Positions 53,630-64,000 of a DNA stretch of 64,000 nt are shown one piece after another. Position 1 is the first letter of the stretch. Every line of letters begins with the position of its first letter. Both the position numbers and the translations under genes were made by a program. Under the pieces are notes generated by a model, which was not told the DNA's origin, ran no database searches, and saw only the letters and a list, made by a program, of their open reading frames with translations. This DNA is from Acanthaster planci (taxonomy: Eukaryota > Echinodermata > Asteroidea > Valvatida > Acanthasteridae): NCBI RefSeq assembly GCF_001949145.1, contig NW_019091748.1:28127-92126 (forward strand). Reading direction: 5' to 3'.

Positions 53630-54590
53630 CCAGCATGCAGCTGAAAATGAGACCAAAGACGATCGAGTCCACCAACAACACGCGAATCAACCAAGCACTC
53701 CCGAGAGCCAACACGGTGCCCATAATTAAACATTTGCCGCTCCACCCCATGGCTGAGAAAACATGCAATACTGATTTTCGAGCTGACGTAATCAGGATCG
53801 GTCTGCCGTAGGCGCATTTATTCTCTGGACCAGACTTCGTGCAATAGCATGGAAGTCAAACACGCCTACGCGTGTGCAGGCTGCAACACCCCTTCCGCTG
53901 TCAAGAACACGGGCTTGTACACAAACGAAGTACATGTACATGTATAATGTCTTTAGCTCCGCTGACGAACTGTTTCCACTGGTACCCACCACTCTCGCGT
54001 GGCACTAGGATCGAAGGGCTTGTCTATTTCACAGTATTTCATTGAAAAAACCACAGACGGGCCATGTGCTTCCTAAATCACAATGAAACTGATGATTACA
54101 TTCAATGAACATAATGAATGGCTATCCCCCGTCCAAAAACAGATTCACGCCACTGCTTGCCAACTTTTGATTTGCAGCGTTTACTGCCAGTTGGTCTCGT
54201 TTTCAGCTAGAGTCAGGCATGGAAAGTGTTTCACTCAAATGAAAATCTGTACCCCCACCGAATATGAGACAGACAATATTAACAGATCGATACCCCACAG
54301 TTAGTTTTTTTTTGGAATAAAAGACTGTGCCTTTAATCAAGTACGACCCTAGGGGAGTGGCTACCGCCACAACCATAGATGCATGATTTCAAACTGCGGC
54401 CATAGACCTTTCACTAATAAATTCATAATAACGGGATTTTCAGAAGAAAAATCTGAACAAAGCCTGAAAACCTGACCGAAAATGATAAAAATTACACCCC
54501 TTTACATTTTCATTGGCTCGCTCACTCTTCTTGCCGCCACGGTCATTTTTGCGCATGCTTGCATAATTATGAACCATTTAGTGGAAAGAG
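53150..54590. repeat. Duplicated segment, copy A
   Basis: Blocks in this stretch recur in the same order in 59,220-61,110: GTGTACACCAT..CTCTGAGGAAGAAGT; the first-exon block GCGAATCAACCAAGCAC..CCAACACGGTGCC; and an upstream block TACATTTTCA..TTGC..GCGCATGC. Copies have diverged and contain indels. The segment spans the first exon and its presumed promoter. Confidence 0.7.
53630..53750 (-). CDS. GHDC: GHDC-like first exon (proximal copy)
   Basis: From ATG at 53,750 there are 40 codons plus one base, then donor G|GTGAAT. The product starts MGWSGKCLIMGTVLALGSAW and is hydrophobic, ending FGLIFSCML: a signal peptide or membrane anchor, expected for GHDC. Phase 1 matches the acceptor of the body exon at 51,249, giving CML-GLLASLFLL across the junction. 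It is open and undamaged, and homologous to the exon at 59,908-59,791. Confidence 0.65.
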
Positions 54591-54689
54591 ATAGCACCTT
54601 TGTTGTCTGTCAGCTGCATCTTACTTTGCATCACTGGCTTTCACCCATCTCCTAAATCTCTCGCGTCTCGCTTGGTACACCATTTCAGC

Positions 54690-56850
54690 TAGCGGGCTAA
54701 ATTACGTGACGGGGTGGTGCCTACACCGCACCACTGGGCGGATGAGCTGCTTCTAAACAGCCAACGGCTAGGGCGAAAGAGGTTTCTGTCGGACTCAACG
54801 TCTAGGTGTAAAGGAGTAAACCTTCGGGCCCCTAAGGCGGACCGTTGTCTTGGACACATTGTTTCGGCAGCTCCTGCAGCCAAGCTGGTGCCAAACGTCA
54901 TGTTCAGCATTCCTTTGGGTCCCAACAGCAAGGCCGGAAGGGGACCCGGACGTTTTGGCAACCCAGGATGTCTGTATTTTTGCCCAGGCTTGCACCCTGG
55001 AGAAGCCACTCCAGCCTTGATTTCGAGTAAGGAAACAACATGGAAGCTGACAGTTTACGGGTCATAAGTCCCTCCCAGTTGGCGTATGGAATGGGGCGCC
55101 ACGGGTCAGGTTCGACGGTGGGAGGGACCATCGTGTTCCACTGGCCGACAACCACCCGCCTTAAGCCGGGCAGCCCCTGGTCAAGACGGTGACGACCCGC
55201 CAACGTTTGCCTGCTTTAGTGGGTTCCCAAGGCTTAAAGTACACCTCAGACATGACAAATAGACAAAAAAAGTCTTCCGTTATTCGACTTGCAATTTGGA
55301 ACGTGCGCACCATGTGCACGAGTGTTACTGGCGACTGTCAAGAGGTGGATGGCACCAGGAAAACAGCTATCATCGATAGAGAGCTTTCCAGACTCAACAT
55401 CAGCATGGCTGGCATTCAAGAAACCAAGCTCCCCTCTAGTATCTCCCTTAAAAAGGAGAACTATATTTTCTGGAAGGGTAGGCAACCCAAGGAACCCCGC
55501 CAGTATGGAGTTGGCTTTGCCATCAAGAACACCCTTCTAGCTTCGGTAGAGCCCCCTTCTGGAGGCACCTAGCGCCTGCTCTCCATCCGTCTCAGCGCTG
55601 CTTGGGGCCCTGTTAACATCCTCTCCGTGTATGCCCGCACCCTCACCTCATCAGAAAAAACAAAGGACCAGTTTTTATAGGCAGCTTGATGATCTGATCA
55701 AAGGTTCTTTAAAAGATGAGTCTTTATTTCTCTTCGGCGATTTCAATGCCCGGGTGGGCGCGGATCATGAGGCATGGCCTACTTGCCTTGGGCCCTGATG
55801 GGCCTTGCTGTGAAAGGGGCCACTCCCTAGATTCTCTTTCAGACAGGAAGCTCTTTAACCTAGCTCGCCTGCGGTCTTTCAAGAACAAGGTGAGGTCGGT
55901 TCTTGTCAGAGAGATGCTTTGCGCCGACGATGTAGCCCTTGTGACCCATTCTGACGACGCCCCTCCAGAGGTTGAGTGACCGCTTCGCCAACGCCAAGTA
56001 GTTTGGGCTTATTACAAGCCTGTAGAAACATTTGCGTACAAGGTATCAGTGCTGTCCCCTCCATTAATATGGACAACGTCGCCCTTGTAGTCGTGGACAA
56101 CTTCTACCTATCTGGGTTCGACTGTCAGCAATAACCTGTCACTCGATATTGAACTCAACAGACGGCCTGGGAAGGCAAACACCATCACGAGGCTGACCAA
56201 GAGGGTATGGGAAAACAAAGCTCTGAGGGAACACACAAAGATCCGAGTCTACTAGGCTTGTGTTCTCAGTACCTTACTCTATGGTAGTGAGTCCCGGACT
56301 AACTACATGAGACAGGAGCACCAGCTTTAAACCTTCCACATGCGGTACCTCAAGCGCATACCTGGAATTAGCTGGCAGTACCACATCTCTCATAGTTACA
56401 TTCTACAGTGTGCCAAAACCCCCAGTATGTACTCTCTGCATAGCCTACGGCGCCTACGCTGGCTAAGATACATCCAGCGTATACCGAACGGGAGGCTGTC
56501 GAAGGACATCCTGTAGGGCGAGCTGGCATCCGGCACCAGACGTGTCGGCCGCCCCTTACTCCAATTGACAGACACCTTCAAGTGTGATTTGAAGGCCTGC
56601 AATATCTCCCAACACAGTTGGGAGATACAAGCTGTAAACCGAGGTGCCTGGCGCCAGACAGTCCTCAAAGGCGTCGGAGAGGCGGACGTGAGCAGATGCC
56701 AGCTCGCAGCAGAGAAGAGGGCAAGCAGAAAGTACGCTGCAGTAACCCCTGCCACCCAATCGTACACGGAATGCCAGTCGAGCATTAGTCTGCAGAGTCA
56801 CAGCAGACGCTGCCACAACTCAACACTCCAAAGGTGCTTTTAGAATGGTC
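54690..56850 (+). mobile_element. Non-LTR retrotransposon, internally deleted
   Basis: From about 55,280 the frame codes the start of an endonuclease/exonuclease/phosphatase domain (IRLAIWNVRTM, then AGIQETKLP). It is broken by a stop after 55,569, resuming with LSVYARTLTSSEKTKDQFL and LFLFGDFNARVGADHE (catalytic GDFNARVG). Near 55,890 the sequence jumps to RSVLVREMLCADDVALVTHS, the reverse transcriptase ADD catalytic block, so most of the reverse transcriptase is missing. The tail follows in several frames: YLGSTVSNNLSLD, TLLYGSESR, RRLRWLRYIQRIPNGRLSKD, GRPLLQLTDTFKCDL. The upstream 54,690-55,270 looks like its 5' leader. It is dead and was inserted between the two GHDC first exons. Confidence 0.8.
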
Positions 56851-59220
56851 TCCCGAGACTGAGCTGCCAATACTGATGAAAAGGTCTATTCGTTTCTTAA
56901 GTGTGACGTCACTTCAGTTTAAACCACGCCCACTGGACATGCACTGCACATAGAGTTACATGCATTGATCGCCGATTACATGGAACCGGAAGTTAACGCA
57001 CTATTGCAGCGATCGTCCAATGGGAGCCTGCAAATCCTTGCGCGTCCGCCTCTGTGACGAAGTCACTTACGAACCGGATGGGGCACGGTCTCACGCTCAG
57101 TAATCATCGGCCGTAATTGAGTGACCAGATTTGACTCGATGTTTCAAAACCACGTTATCACCTACTGATTTTTTTGCATAGCTTAAGTATCAAAGATTCC
57201 ACTCAGTTGTACATGACTGGATACTTAGTTGGTCTTACTTGGGAAAATTATGAAAACGGCATAAACAACGTAATTAAAAATGTTTTCATTAGATTCCATT
57301 TCTTAAAATCGTGTGTGCGGTCCAATCCGTTGCTAAACCCACGGTTTGATTGTGCTTATTATATGATTTTAATACATGTACATCTGGTTTTGAAATAATA
57401 AAAAAAATTAAAATCTCGAACACGTATTGGACCCATTTTTAACATAATATTCACGCAAGGGTGAGATTTCTCAGCTTTTAGCTGATTTCAGCTTTTTGTG
57501 TTTTGGAGTTCAGCTATTTTTCCTCACTGGCTGTGTACAAAAGTATAGGAGATTTTTACAGTTCAGCTTCTTTATGCATTTTTCATTTTTTCAGCTGTTT
57601 TCATCATTGGTCAGTCTCACCCCTGTTCATGCCTTATTCGCCGCCAGTCCTACCAAGTAACCAATGTATCCCACGTTTTGGTATGTGCACTTCAAATTGG
57701 CACTGACAGATTGTTAACCTTTAGATTATCTTGGGGTTTTACTGACAGATTGCACTGGAAGAGAAGACTTTTGCGCTGGGAATTTAATGTTTTACACAGA
57801 TGTGTTAATTTACACTTCAGTAAATATTGCTTATTGTTTTATTTTACACGGAAAAAGGTATAAATAGGATTTTCCACAGACATAGTTTCTCTATGCCAAC
57901 TATACATTGGACTTTATAATGTAATTAAAAGTCTAATCGTAATTACTACTCGTTAATGTCTACTTTTCGTTGAAGATTAAGTATACAGCAAAACAGATTG
58001 ATGTTGATCCATCCATGAAGTTCATGTATAGAATATTCAATTACAATCAATGGAACCTTTCTCTTTTTGATCCTTTTGTGTGGGTGTGTGTTCTGCGCAC
58101 GTGTTCTGTACGTAAATCCGCACATTAGACAATATCGTGTTCAGCCAGTGAAGTATAATTGCCCCCTAAATATTAAAGGTTTTCCATTTAAAAGAAAGAT
58201 ATTTATTTTCAAAATAAAAATATAAATAATAAGAAGCGTAGAAGTATCCTTGTAAAAGCACATTGGTGACTTGGAAGAATCAGCAAGAAAGTTTTTTAAG
58301 ACAACTCTGCAAACTTTCCATTTCAAATACTCATATACATGTAATAAAGATTTCAATATTCACATATGTTTTAAGGCATGCTCTGTTTAGCTTTACGATC
58401 ACAGACTTTAAATTACGTTATGAAGTCAAATGATGCCAACATCTGTATGGAATTTCGTGAAGTGACCTGGTAATGTGTCATTGTTTCTCTCTCATTCATT
58501 AATAGTCATTTTTTTCTGTAAAGATAAAACAATTGGCATATTTCATAACATTTTCACCAACACATCACCTACATAAAATTTTCAGCGCGATAAATGCCAG
58601 ACATTGCTTTACTCTTCCATTACCATTCCATTACCATTTTAATGAAACTTAAGGCCAATAGGAAACGCACTTTGCCCGAAATAGCCAAATTTGAGGTAAC
58701 GAGGTCAACTTCACAGTGAAATAAGCGGCCAATTTTGCATGCAAATTATCAGATCAATAAGCTTGATATCAATTCGCCATTTTCAGGAGGCTTATTTTAT
58801 TTTGTGAGACCATGAGGTATTTAAATATCAAGTTTGTCTGTAGTCGGTATAATAATGGTGTACTACAGTGTATTATAAAGGCCTGTAAATTTTTCAAGTA
58901 TTCACTAACGATACTGCAATGTTTAAATGGTTTTCAGTCCAAGATGCCCCTGAACCTTTTCACTTACTTGAGATTATTCCATACTTGATTTTTCCACACT
59001 ATGATTTTGTTATCAAAGCACTGAGCAAAAAGTGTTTATCAATATATACGTCGGGTAAGGGCTAAATCCGTTTTATAAATTAACATCTGCCCAATGCAAA
59101 AAAAATACATCTTGAAAAAAGAGACATTTCCCTCACAAAAGCGCCCAAATACACATGCTATTGTCAAATTGGAAGGATTTTAGTCATATTTACATATGAA
59201 ACTATTCGTTTGGTTTGTTA
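56851..59220. other. Intergenic region
   Basis: No gene is supported. A dispersed repeat copy lies at 56,905-57,090 and a half-terminus of the nested 33.9-kb element near 59,040-59,080. The rest is AT-rich. Confidence 0.4.
56905..57090 (+). repeat. Dispersed repeat, copy of 33.4 kb
   Basis: It shares GACGTCACTTCAGTTTAAAC, CACGCCCACTG, CTGTGACGAAGT and GAACCGGAT blocks with the minus strand of about 33,440-33,570. It follows the retrotransposon closely. Confidence 0.5.
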
Positions 59221-61110
59221 GGTTCAGTTTGCATTTCAAAGTTACGTGTAAAAAACAATTACGTAATCTTTACTTGAGGAAAAAGTGTATTTTCTGTCAT
59301 GAATCTCATAACCTCATGACAATTCGCTGTGAAACTATGAAACCTGATTATTTGTATCTTGGGAGGGTCATTCCTTTTTGTAGAGAATATTGTGTACACC
59401 ATCAGGCAGACCCCTCTCTGAGGAAGAAGTGTTTAGTCTGAGAAGCCTGAGACGATGGTCAGAAAAACAGTTAAGATCTAGTTACAACCAAGGGCGAGTC
59501 CAGGGGGGCCAACAGAGGGTCATCCCCTGCCGCAAAAGAAGGGCCATTTCTTTGGGGGAACGATAAGAGATACCATGCTTTTTATCTATTTCATTTCCCT
59601 CCAGGTTCCAAAGCGTGTAAAAAAATCTTTACACGTAGCTTCATCCCTCAGAAAGGACACATTACCGGGAAAAACGTCAAAACATTTATCTCCCCCGAAA
59701 AAACGTTTGCGCCCCTCCCCTCCAAAAAGTGGTTTTGGATCAGAGTAATAACTGTATCGTCCACATAAGACGTACCCCCAGAACACTCACCCAACATGCA
59801 GTTGAAAATGAGACCAAATTCGGCCGACTCCGTCAACGCGCGAATCAACCAAGCACCCGCGAGAACCAACACGGTGCCTGAAATTCTGCATCTGCCACTC
59901 CACTCCATTGCTGAGAAAAGATGCTGGGCTCAGTAGCCTATCTGCCTGATTTTCGAGTTGAGGTAACTCAGGGATCAGCTCTATGCGCGTTTTATTCTGT
60001 AGAAAAGTGGACGAACACGCATGTGCGTACGCGGGCTGTGTGACACCCTCATGACACCCCACCCCTGCTATCTAGATCACCAGCATGCACAGAAACGCAG
60101 AATATTAGCGGTGAGCTGCGCGTGCGCTGGCAGAAAGAACTTCACTGGTTGTGTTTAATACAAATATCGCGAGTATCCTAAAGGAAAGCAAATAAGCAGC
60201 AAGAAAATGTCTTTTAATTTGTTGTCAGCAAACTGAGGCGCGGAATTAATTCCCCACTGAAGTATACCGCCGATTATGACTGTGATGCTCTCTGCCAATC
60301 AGACAATACACATTAAGGAGGACACCTGAAAATATAGATTGCCGATATAAATCTCAAACAAAAAATGGGATTTTCAATAAGTAACTAATTGATTAAATGA
60401 ATAGGGATAATCTGTATTTTGAAAAACTTTATTACAACCTCTATTATTTAGTGTAGTCTTGAGATGAGACTATTAGCAATATACAGCTTACGCTGCATTG
60501 CTTCACTCTATCAGCAACTTGAACGCACTGACCAATGTCGCCTTGCAGTGCGCAAGCCAATGCCACGTTACATGAACGCTGTGAGCAACGCTTTTCCAGT
60601 GTTGCCATATAATAACATGAGACTTACGCTGGACCCCAGTCGCACTGCACAATGTTGCACTGACTAAACATAACATCGAACTGCATAGCCCAGTATTCCT
60701 GTAGTGACACGGTCCGCATGCACAAAGCACCGCGGCCCCAGCCCAAATTTACTACAATGCACCTGCAAGTGAACGGCTGGACTGCCCAACCTGTGTTCTG
60801 CCAGACGCAGACATACCGCCCTTGCCTGGCATAATATAGCTGGATGCAAAACGCAAGAGCACCAATAACTTCCGTCTTAACAGCTTCACTGCCACTTGCA
60901 AGAACTTAACACACTCGCATTTATCACGCACAGAAATAGACACTTCCACTCGTAAATTCTAATTATGTGAAAAAAAGTGCAGAAGCTGAGAGAAAGTGAA
61001 TTTGAAATTTGTGCCCCTGTACATTTTCAATGACCCACCCTAGCTTTTTGCCTCCACATGCCATTTATGCGCATGCGCACGTAAATAGAGTTTATGAGTG
61101 GAAGGGTCTA
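59220..61110. repeat. Duplicated segment, copy B
   Basis: It contains the same ordered blocks as copy A (53,150-54,590), centred on the second GHDC-like first exon. It is longer by a few hundred bases on the upstream side. The upstream block at about 61,020-61,090 matches 54,500-54,580. Confidence 0.65.
59791..59908 (-). CDS. GHDC: Second GHDC-like first exon (distal copy)
   Basis: From ATG at 59,908 there are 39 codons plus one base, then a strong donor G|GTGAGT. The product MEWSGRCRISGTVLVLAGAW continues hydrophobic to FGLIFNCML and matches the proximal copy at most positions, one codon shorter. Phase 1 is kept, so it could splice to the body exon at 51,249 as an alternative first exon. 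Otherwise it is the remnant of a duplicated gene whose body was lost or lies elsewhere. Its open frame after clear divergence hints at some constraint. Confidence 0.5.
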
Positions 61111-61570
61111 TGAGCTCCGCCCATCCTGCGTACGTCACAGGACGCGTACATTGTATAATTTATTTCTAATATTTATCCAGGGTATAACGTATTCCCCATA
61201 TGGTAGGTCTTCCACAAGGCCCTGACTTTGGTTATGTTAAAATTATATATACATAAATAAAGATTAACAGAAAAATAAAAAACCATAAACAAAACAAACC
61301 CACCCCCCCAAAAAAAATCACACTTAATAAATTACAATTTAACTAAAAACCCAAACTGGTTCAAAAAGAAGACACGAAAACTGGTCTAAAATCATGTAAA
61401 ATAATAAGAGATTGAAACAAACATTAACCCTAACAGTCCCAAATCCTCCAATTTCCATACGATTTTACATACACCCTTGGGGGTTAGGGTTAAACGTTAA
61501 AAGTGAAAGATTGAATACAAGAAAACAATACACACCTTGAAAAGTACTGAAAATTACATACCTAAAAGTA
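61111..61570. other. Low-complexity flank of the retrotransposon
   Basis: The stretch is A-rich with simple runs (poly-C/poly-A near 61,300) and two TAACCCTAACAG/TTAGGGTTAA words. It is probably the 3' untranslated tail of the minus-strand retrotransposon. Nothing else is seen. Confidence 0.35.
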
Positions 61571-64000
61571 AAAAGAAAACTCAGACATAAAACTAAAAGA
61601 GGAATGCATTTAGTGCAGCCTTGAAACTCGTTAAAGTTTCTTCTGATTTTACAAATTGGTCAAGGTTATTCCAGACAGAAATAACAGTGACAAATGGGGA
61701 GTTATGCAAGCATTCAGTTCTTAGTTTTTGCATGATAAGTGAGTTCTGGGCATGTCTGGTATTGTAACCATGAGTCTGAATAGTCTGGGTAAATTCATCT
61801 GCCATGTATCCTGGTGCCAAGTTATTCAGACATTTAAAAATGAGCCCTGCACGATTAAAAATCAATCGTTTGTTCAAAGGCATTCATTTCAGCGCTTGGA
61901 ACAGTTCAACAGATGGTGTATAATAACCCTTATTCAATATAATCCTTTCAGCCCGTTTTTGTTGCTTTTCAGGTTTAGCGGTGTGCATTTGGAATCTGCC
62001 GGACCAAATTTGGGAGCAATAATCTAGATGAGGTGAACGAAGGATTTTTGAAGTAAATTTAGGTGTTCTTTGGGAATATGGCTTAACACGTCGAAGCATG
62101 CCTAACTTTAGGTAGGGCAGTTTTAGCAACTTATCAACTTGTTGTATCTAATTCAGCTCTTCGTCAATTAAAACACCAAGACACTTCGTAGCCTTGACCC
62201 GTTTGAAGACGTTACCATTAACCATAACATCAATTCTCAATATTATTTATTTTACGCCGAGATCCAATTAGCATTACCGTTATTTTTATCTACAGTTAGT
62301 ACCATTTTATTAGCATCAATCCAATTCATCACGTGACATACCCCATTACTCAGTTTTTGTTTGAACTCGTCCACATGCCTTCCACTTACTGTAGGCGTAG
62401 TATCGTCAGCAAACATATCGATGGTTCAATCTGTAACTGAGTTAGGCAAAATGGATCATTGTGGAACACCCATTTTCAAGTCCAGTGTTCATGAGGTAGT
62501 GCCCTTAAAGAAAACTCTCTGCGTAAGTTTATCGAAGTACGATTTAAACCATTTAAACGTCAGGTTCGAACAACCCAGTTTTCCTAACTTTACGAGTAGT
62601 ACATGGTTATTAGTATCGAAAGCTTTTCTTAAATCAGTTAATGCTACGCCAGTCAATTTACCCTCGTCAAGATTCTTTGACCAACAATTTACCAGTTTCA
62701 CAAGAACAGTTGTGGTCGAATGCAGAGGCCTAAGGCCAGACTGGTTAGGGTGCAAGAGATCGTTTTCCGAAATAAACTGAAAAGGTTTATTATGCACGGC
62801 TCGTTCCAATAGTTTGCTTAACACAGGCAGCACTGAAATGGGTTGGTAATTATTAAGGCAAGATGCATCACCAGATTTATAAAGAGGCATGACCTTTGCA
62901 CTCTTCCACGATTGAAGAACGATGCCTTTAGAAAGGGACAAATTAACGATGTGCGTCAAGGATTTAGTATCAATCGGACATGGAAATTTTAGAAGGCGAA
63001 AACCTAACTTTAACTTAACCTTTCTCGAGTTCATTTTCGAAATTTCATAGCTTACAAAACTTTCGGACACGGGCTCAAAGTTAAAAGCTACATCGTTATT
63101 AGACCTTGCGCAATTCGTAACAACTGGCTCACACCGGGGAACATGAGAAGTAATCTCAACAGCAGAGGAGATAAAATGTTGATTAACCCTAACAGTCCTC
63201 AGTCCTTCAACAGGTGAAGGGTGAGGACTCTCAGTGTTAAAGGCATTGGCTATGGCTGTCGATGAAATACAATCCTTATCATTGACCTTAACAGTATTGG
63301 GCAAAAAATTACCAGAACTTGGATTAATTTCATTCAGGTATTTTCAGAGGTCATACTTTCTTATGTACCCCTGCGAATGAACCCATGATAATAATCAGCC
63401 TGACATTTTGTAAGCATACGGTTAACCCTGTTTCGAAGCGCCTTACATTCAAGCCATGCTTGAGAATCGTCTTTCTCGATTACAACCTTGTAAATATGAT
63501 CACGTTTTCCTCATCACTTGAACAACATCGTCAGTAATCCACGGACAAGCTTTTTTGCGAATTTTCTTGGTGCGAACACGTACATGTTGATCGACTGCAT
63601 CCATAAACATATTAACCCATATGTCTAGGGCAGTATCAACACCAACTGTGTCAATAAGATCATCCCAAGGCATACCCCTTAAGTCGTTTTTAAATGCCTC
63701 CTCATCTAGGTGGTTAAAAGAACGATAAGTAACACAGTTATTTTGGTTATAAAAAGATTTAAAGTTCGAGTTCAAACTTCTTAGTGCATAAATTAAAAAA
63801 TGATCACTTATACTTGTAACTAAAAACCGCGAAATCATAAAAAAAATCTGATTTAGCTACAAAGATGAGATCAATAATCATTTTACTGTGGTTTGTCACC
63901 CTGGTGGGAGAGTTAATCAATTGAGTGAACCTACTAGATGAAGTAAGAGATTGTAACTCACAGCATTGGTTATCAGTGATCGGAGTGAATAAAACCAGAA
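61571..64000 (-). mobile_element. Non-LTR retrotransposon, CR1/Jockey type, runs off right edge
   Basis: Reading leftward from the window edge, the pieces are: end of the endonuclease (FTQLINSPTRVTNHSK, then SDHFLIYALRS at about 63,800); a linker; and reverse transcriptase from 63,304 to 62,489. The latter has WKSAKVMPLYKSGDASCLNN, YQPISVLPVLSKLLERAVHN, LHPNQSGLRPLHST and ALTDLRKAFDTNNHVLLVKL, the catalytic Asp block. After a stop at about 62,489 the YADD region is degraded. The C-terminal part follows: SPHLDYCSQIWSG, then NRAGLIFKCLNNLAPGYMAD and VISVWNNLDQFV with SFKAALNAFLF at 61,593. Several stops and frameshifts make it inactive. These tail motifs are typical of CR1/Jockey-like elements in marine invertebrates. 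Confidence 0.85.

Larger units (their letters stand above)
46826..53750 (-). pseudogene. GHDC: GH3-domain-containing gene, disrupted
   Basis: A five-exon minus-strand model (53,750, 51,249, 49,859, 48,500, 46,922) codes an acyl-adenylate-forming GH3-fold protein. In plants GH3 enzymes join amino acids to jasmonate or auxin; the animal relative GHDC has no settled function. Visible motifs are the ATP-loop-like VTSGTTGAGK, a CTET motif where YASSE lies in plants, GLYRYR, and INLRGEKV. Phases agree at all four junctions. Damage: TAA in frame at 51,104-51,106; one missing base near 50,302; one missing base near 49,796; the conserved Asp of YRxGD is Gly at 48,392-48,394; the last 100 or more residues are not found. 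Each frameshift restores readable homologous sequence when the other frame is used, so decay looks recent. Sequencing error at all sites is possible but unlikely. Confidence 0.75.

Noticed and set aside
54714-55067. 117-codon frame as a retrotransposon ORF1
   Set aside because: It overlaps equally long frames on both strands, with no nucleic-acid-binding motif. It is better read as the element's 5' leader.
62489-63304. Independent reverse-transcriptase host gene
   Set aside because: It is flanked in order by endonuclease and C-terminal retrotransposon pieces with frameshifts and stops, so it is a degraded non-LTR element.

Overview
The window is eukaryotic genomic DNA with large introns, GT/AG splice sites, tRNA-derived SINEs, non-LTR retrotransposons and several families of small inverted-repeat transposons. 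The two host genes (a RIM-binding-protein-family gene and a GH3-domain gene), the retrotransposon types and the very frequent palindromic word ACATGTACATGT suggest a marine invertebrate deuterostome such as an amphioxus, echinoderm or hemichordate. The species cannot be fixed from the sequence. One undetermined base occurs near 10,596.

Region 1-41,100 (+ strand) is the 3' part of one very large multi-exon gene. I resolve 21 exons joined in one open frame, about 3,870 codons, with the stop at 38,722-38,724. The 5' end lies left of the window. The order is: short coiled-coil exons; one 4,864-bp exon coding an almost unbroken coiled coil of about 1,620 residues; a 477-codon exon with a compact N-terminal part and proline-rich repeats; nine short coiled-coil exons; a 2,683-bp exon for a disordered S/T/P/H-rich region; two exons for one fibronectin type III (FN3) domain; two exons for one SH3 domain of the RIM-BP type; and a last exon coding a basic tail. 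RIM-BPs are synaptic active-zone scaffolds, but this protein is much longer than known members and keeps only one FN3 and one SH3 domain.

The introns carry mobile DNA: TTAA-flanked MITEs (2.9, 10.4, 32.6 and 34.6 kb), hAT-like MITEs (24.7 and 33.8 kb, and a fragment at 38.8 kb), tRNA-derived elements (8.9, 34.0 and 36.2 kb) and a 1.7-kb foldback element whose arms are built of 20-bp repeats (18.8-20.5 kb).

Region 45,200-54,000 (- strand) holds a GH3-domain-containing (GHDC-like) gene running right to left. A signal/anchor first exon lies at 53,750, the adenylate-forming body at 51,250-50,228, and further exons at 49.9, 48.5 and 46.9 kb. The body has one in-frame stop, two single-base frameshifts and loss of a conserved Asp, so I call it a pseudogene or decaying allele. 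Its 3' end meets a degraded transposon ORF (46.76-45.26 kb). A second diverged but open first exon with the same donor phase lies at 59,908-59,791 inside a duplicated segment, so the 5' region of this locus was duplicated.

Region 54,690-64,000 has two non-LTR retrotransposons. One (+, 54.7-56.85 kb) is deleted through the reverse transcriptase. The other (-, 61.6-64 kb) keeps much of its reverse transcriptase and runs off the right edge. The remaining stretches (41.1-44.7, 47.0-48.3, 56.9-59.6 and 60.1-61.5 kb) show no gene I can support.
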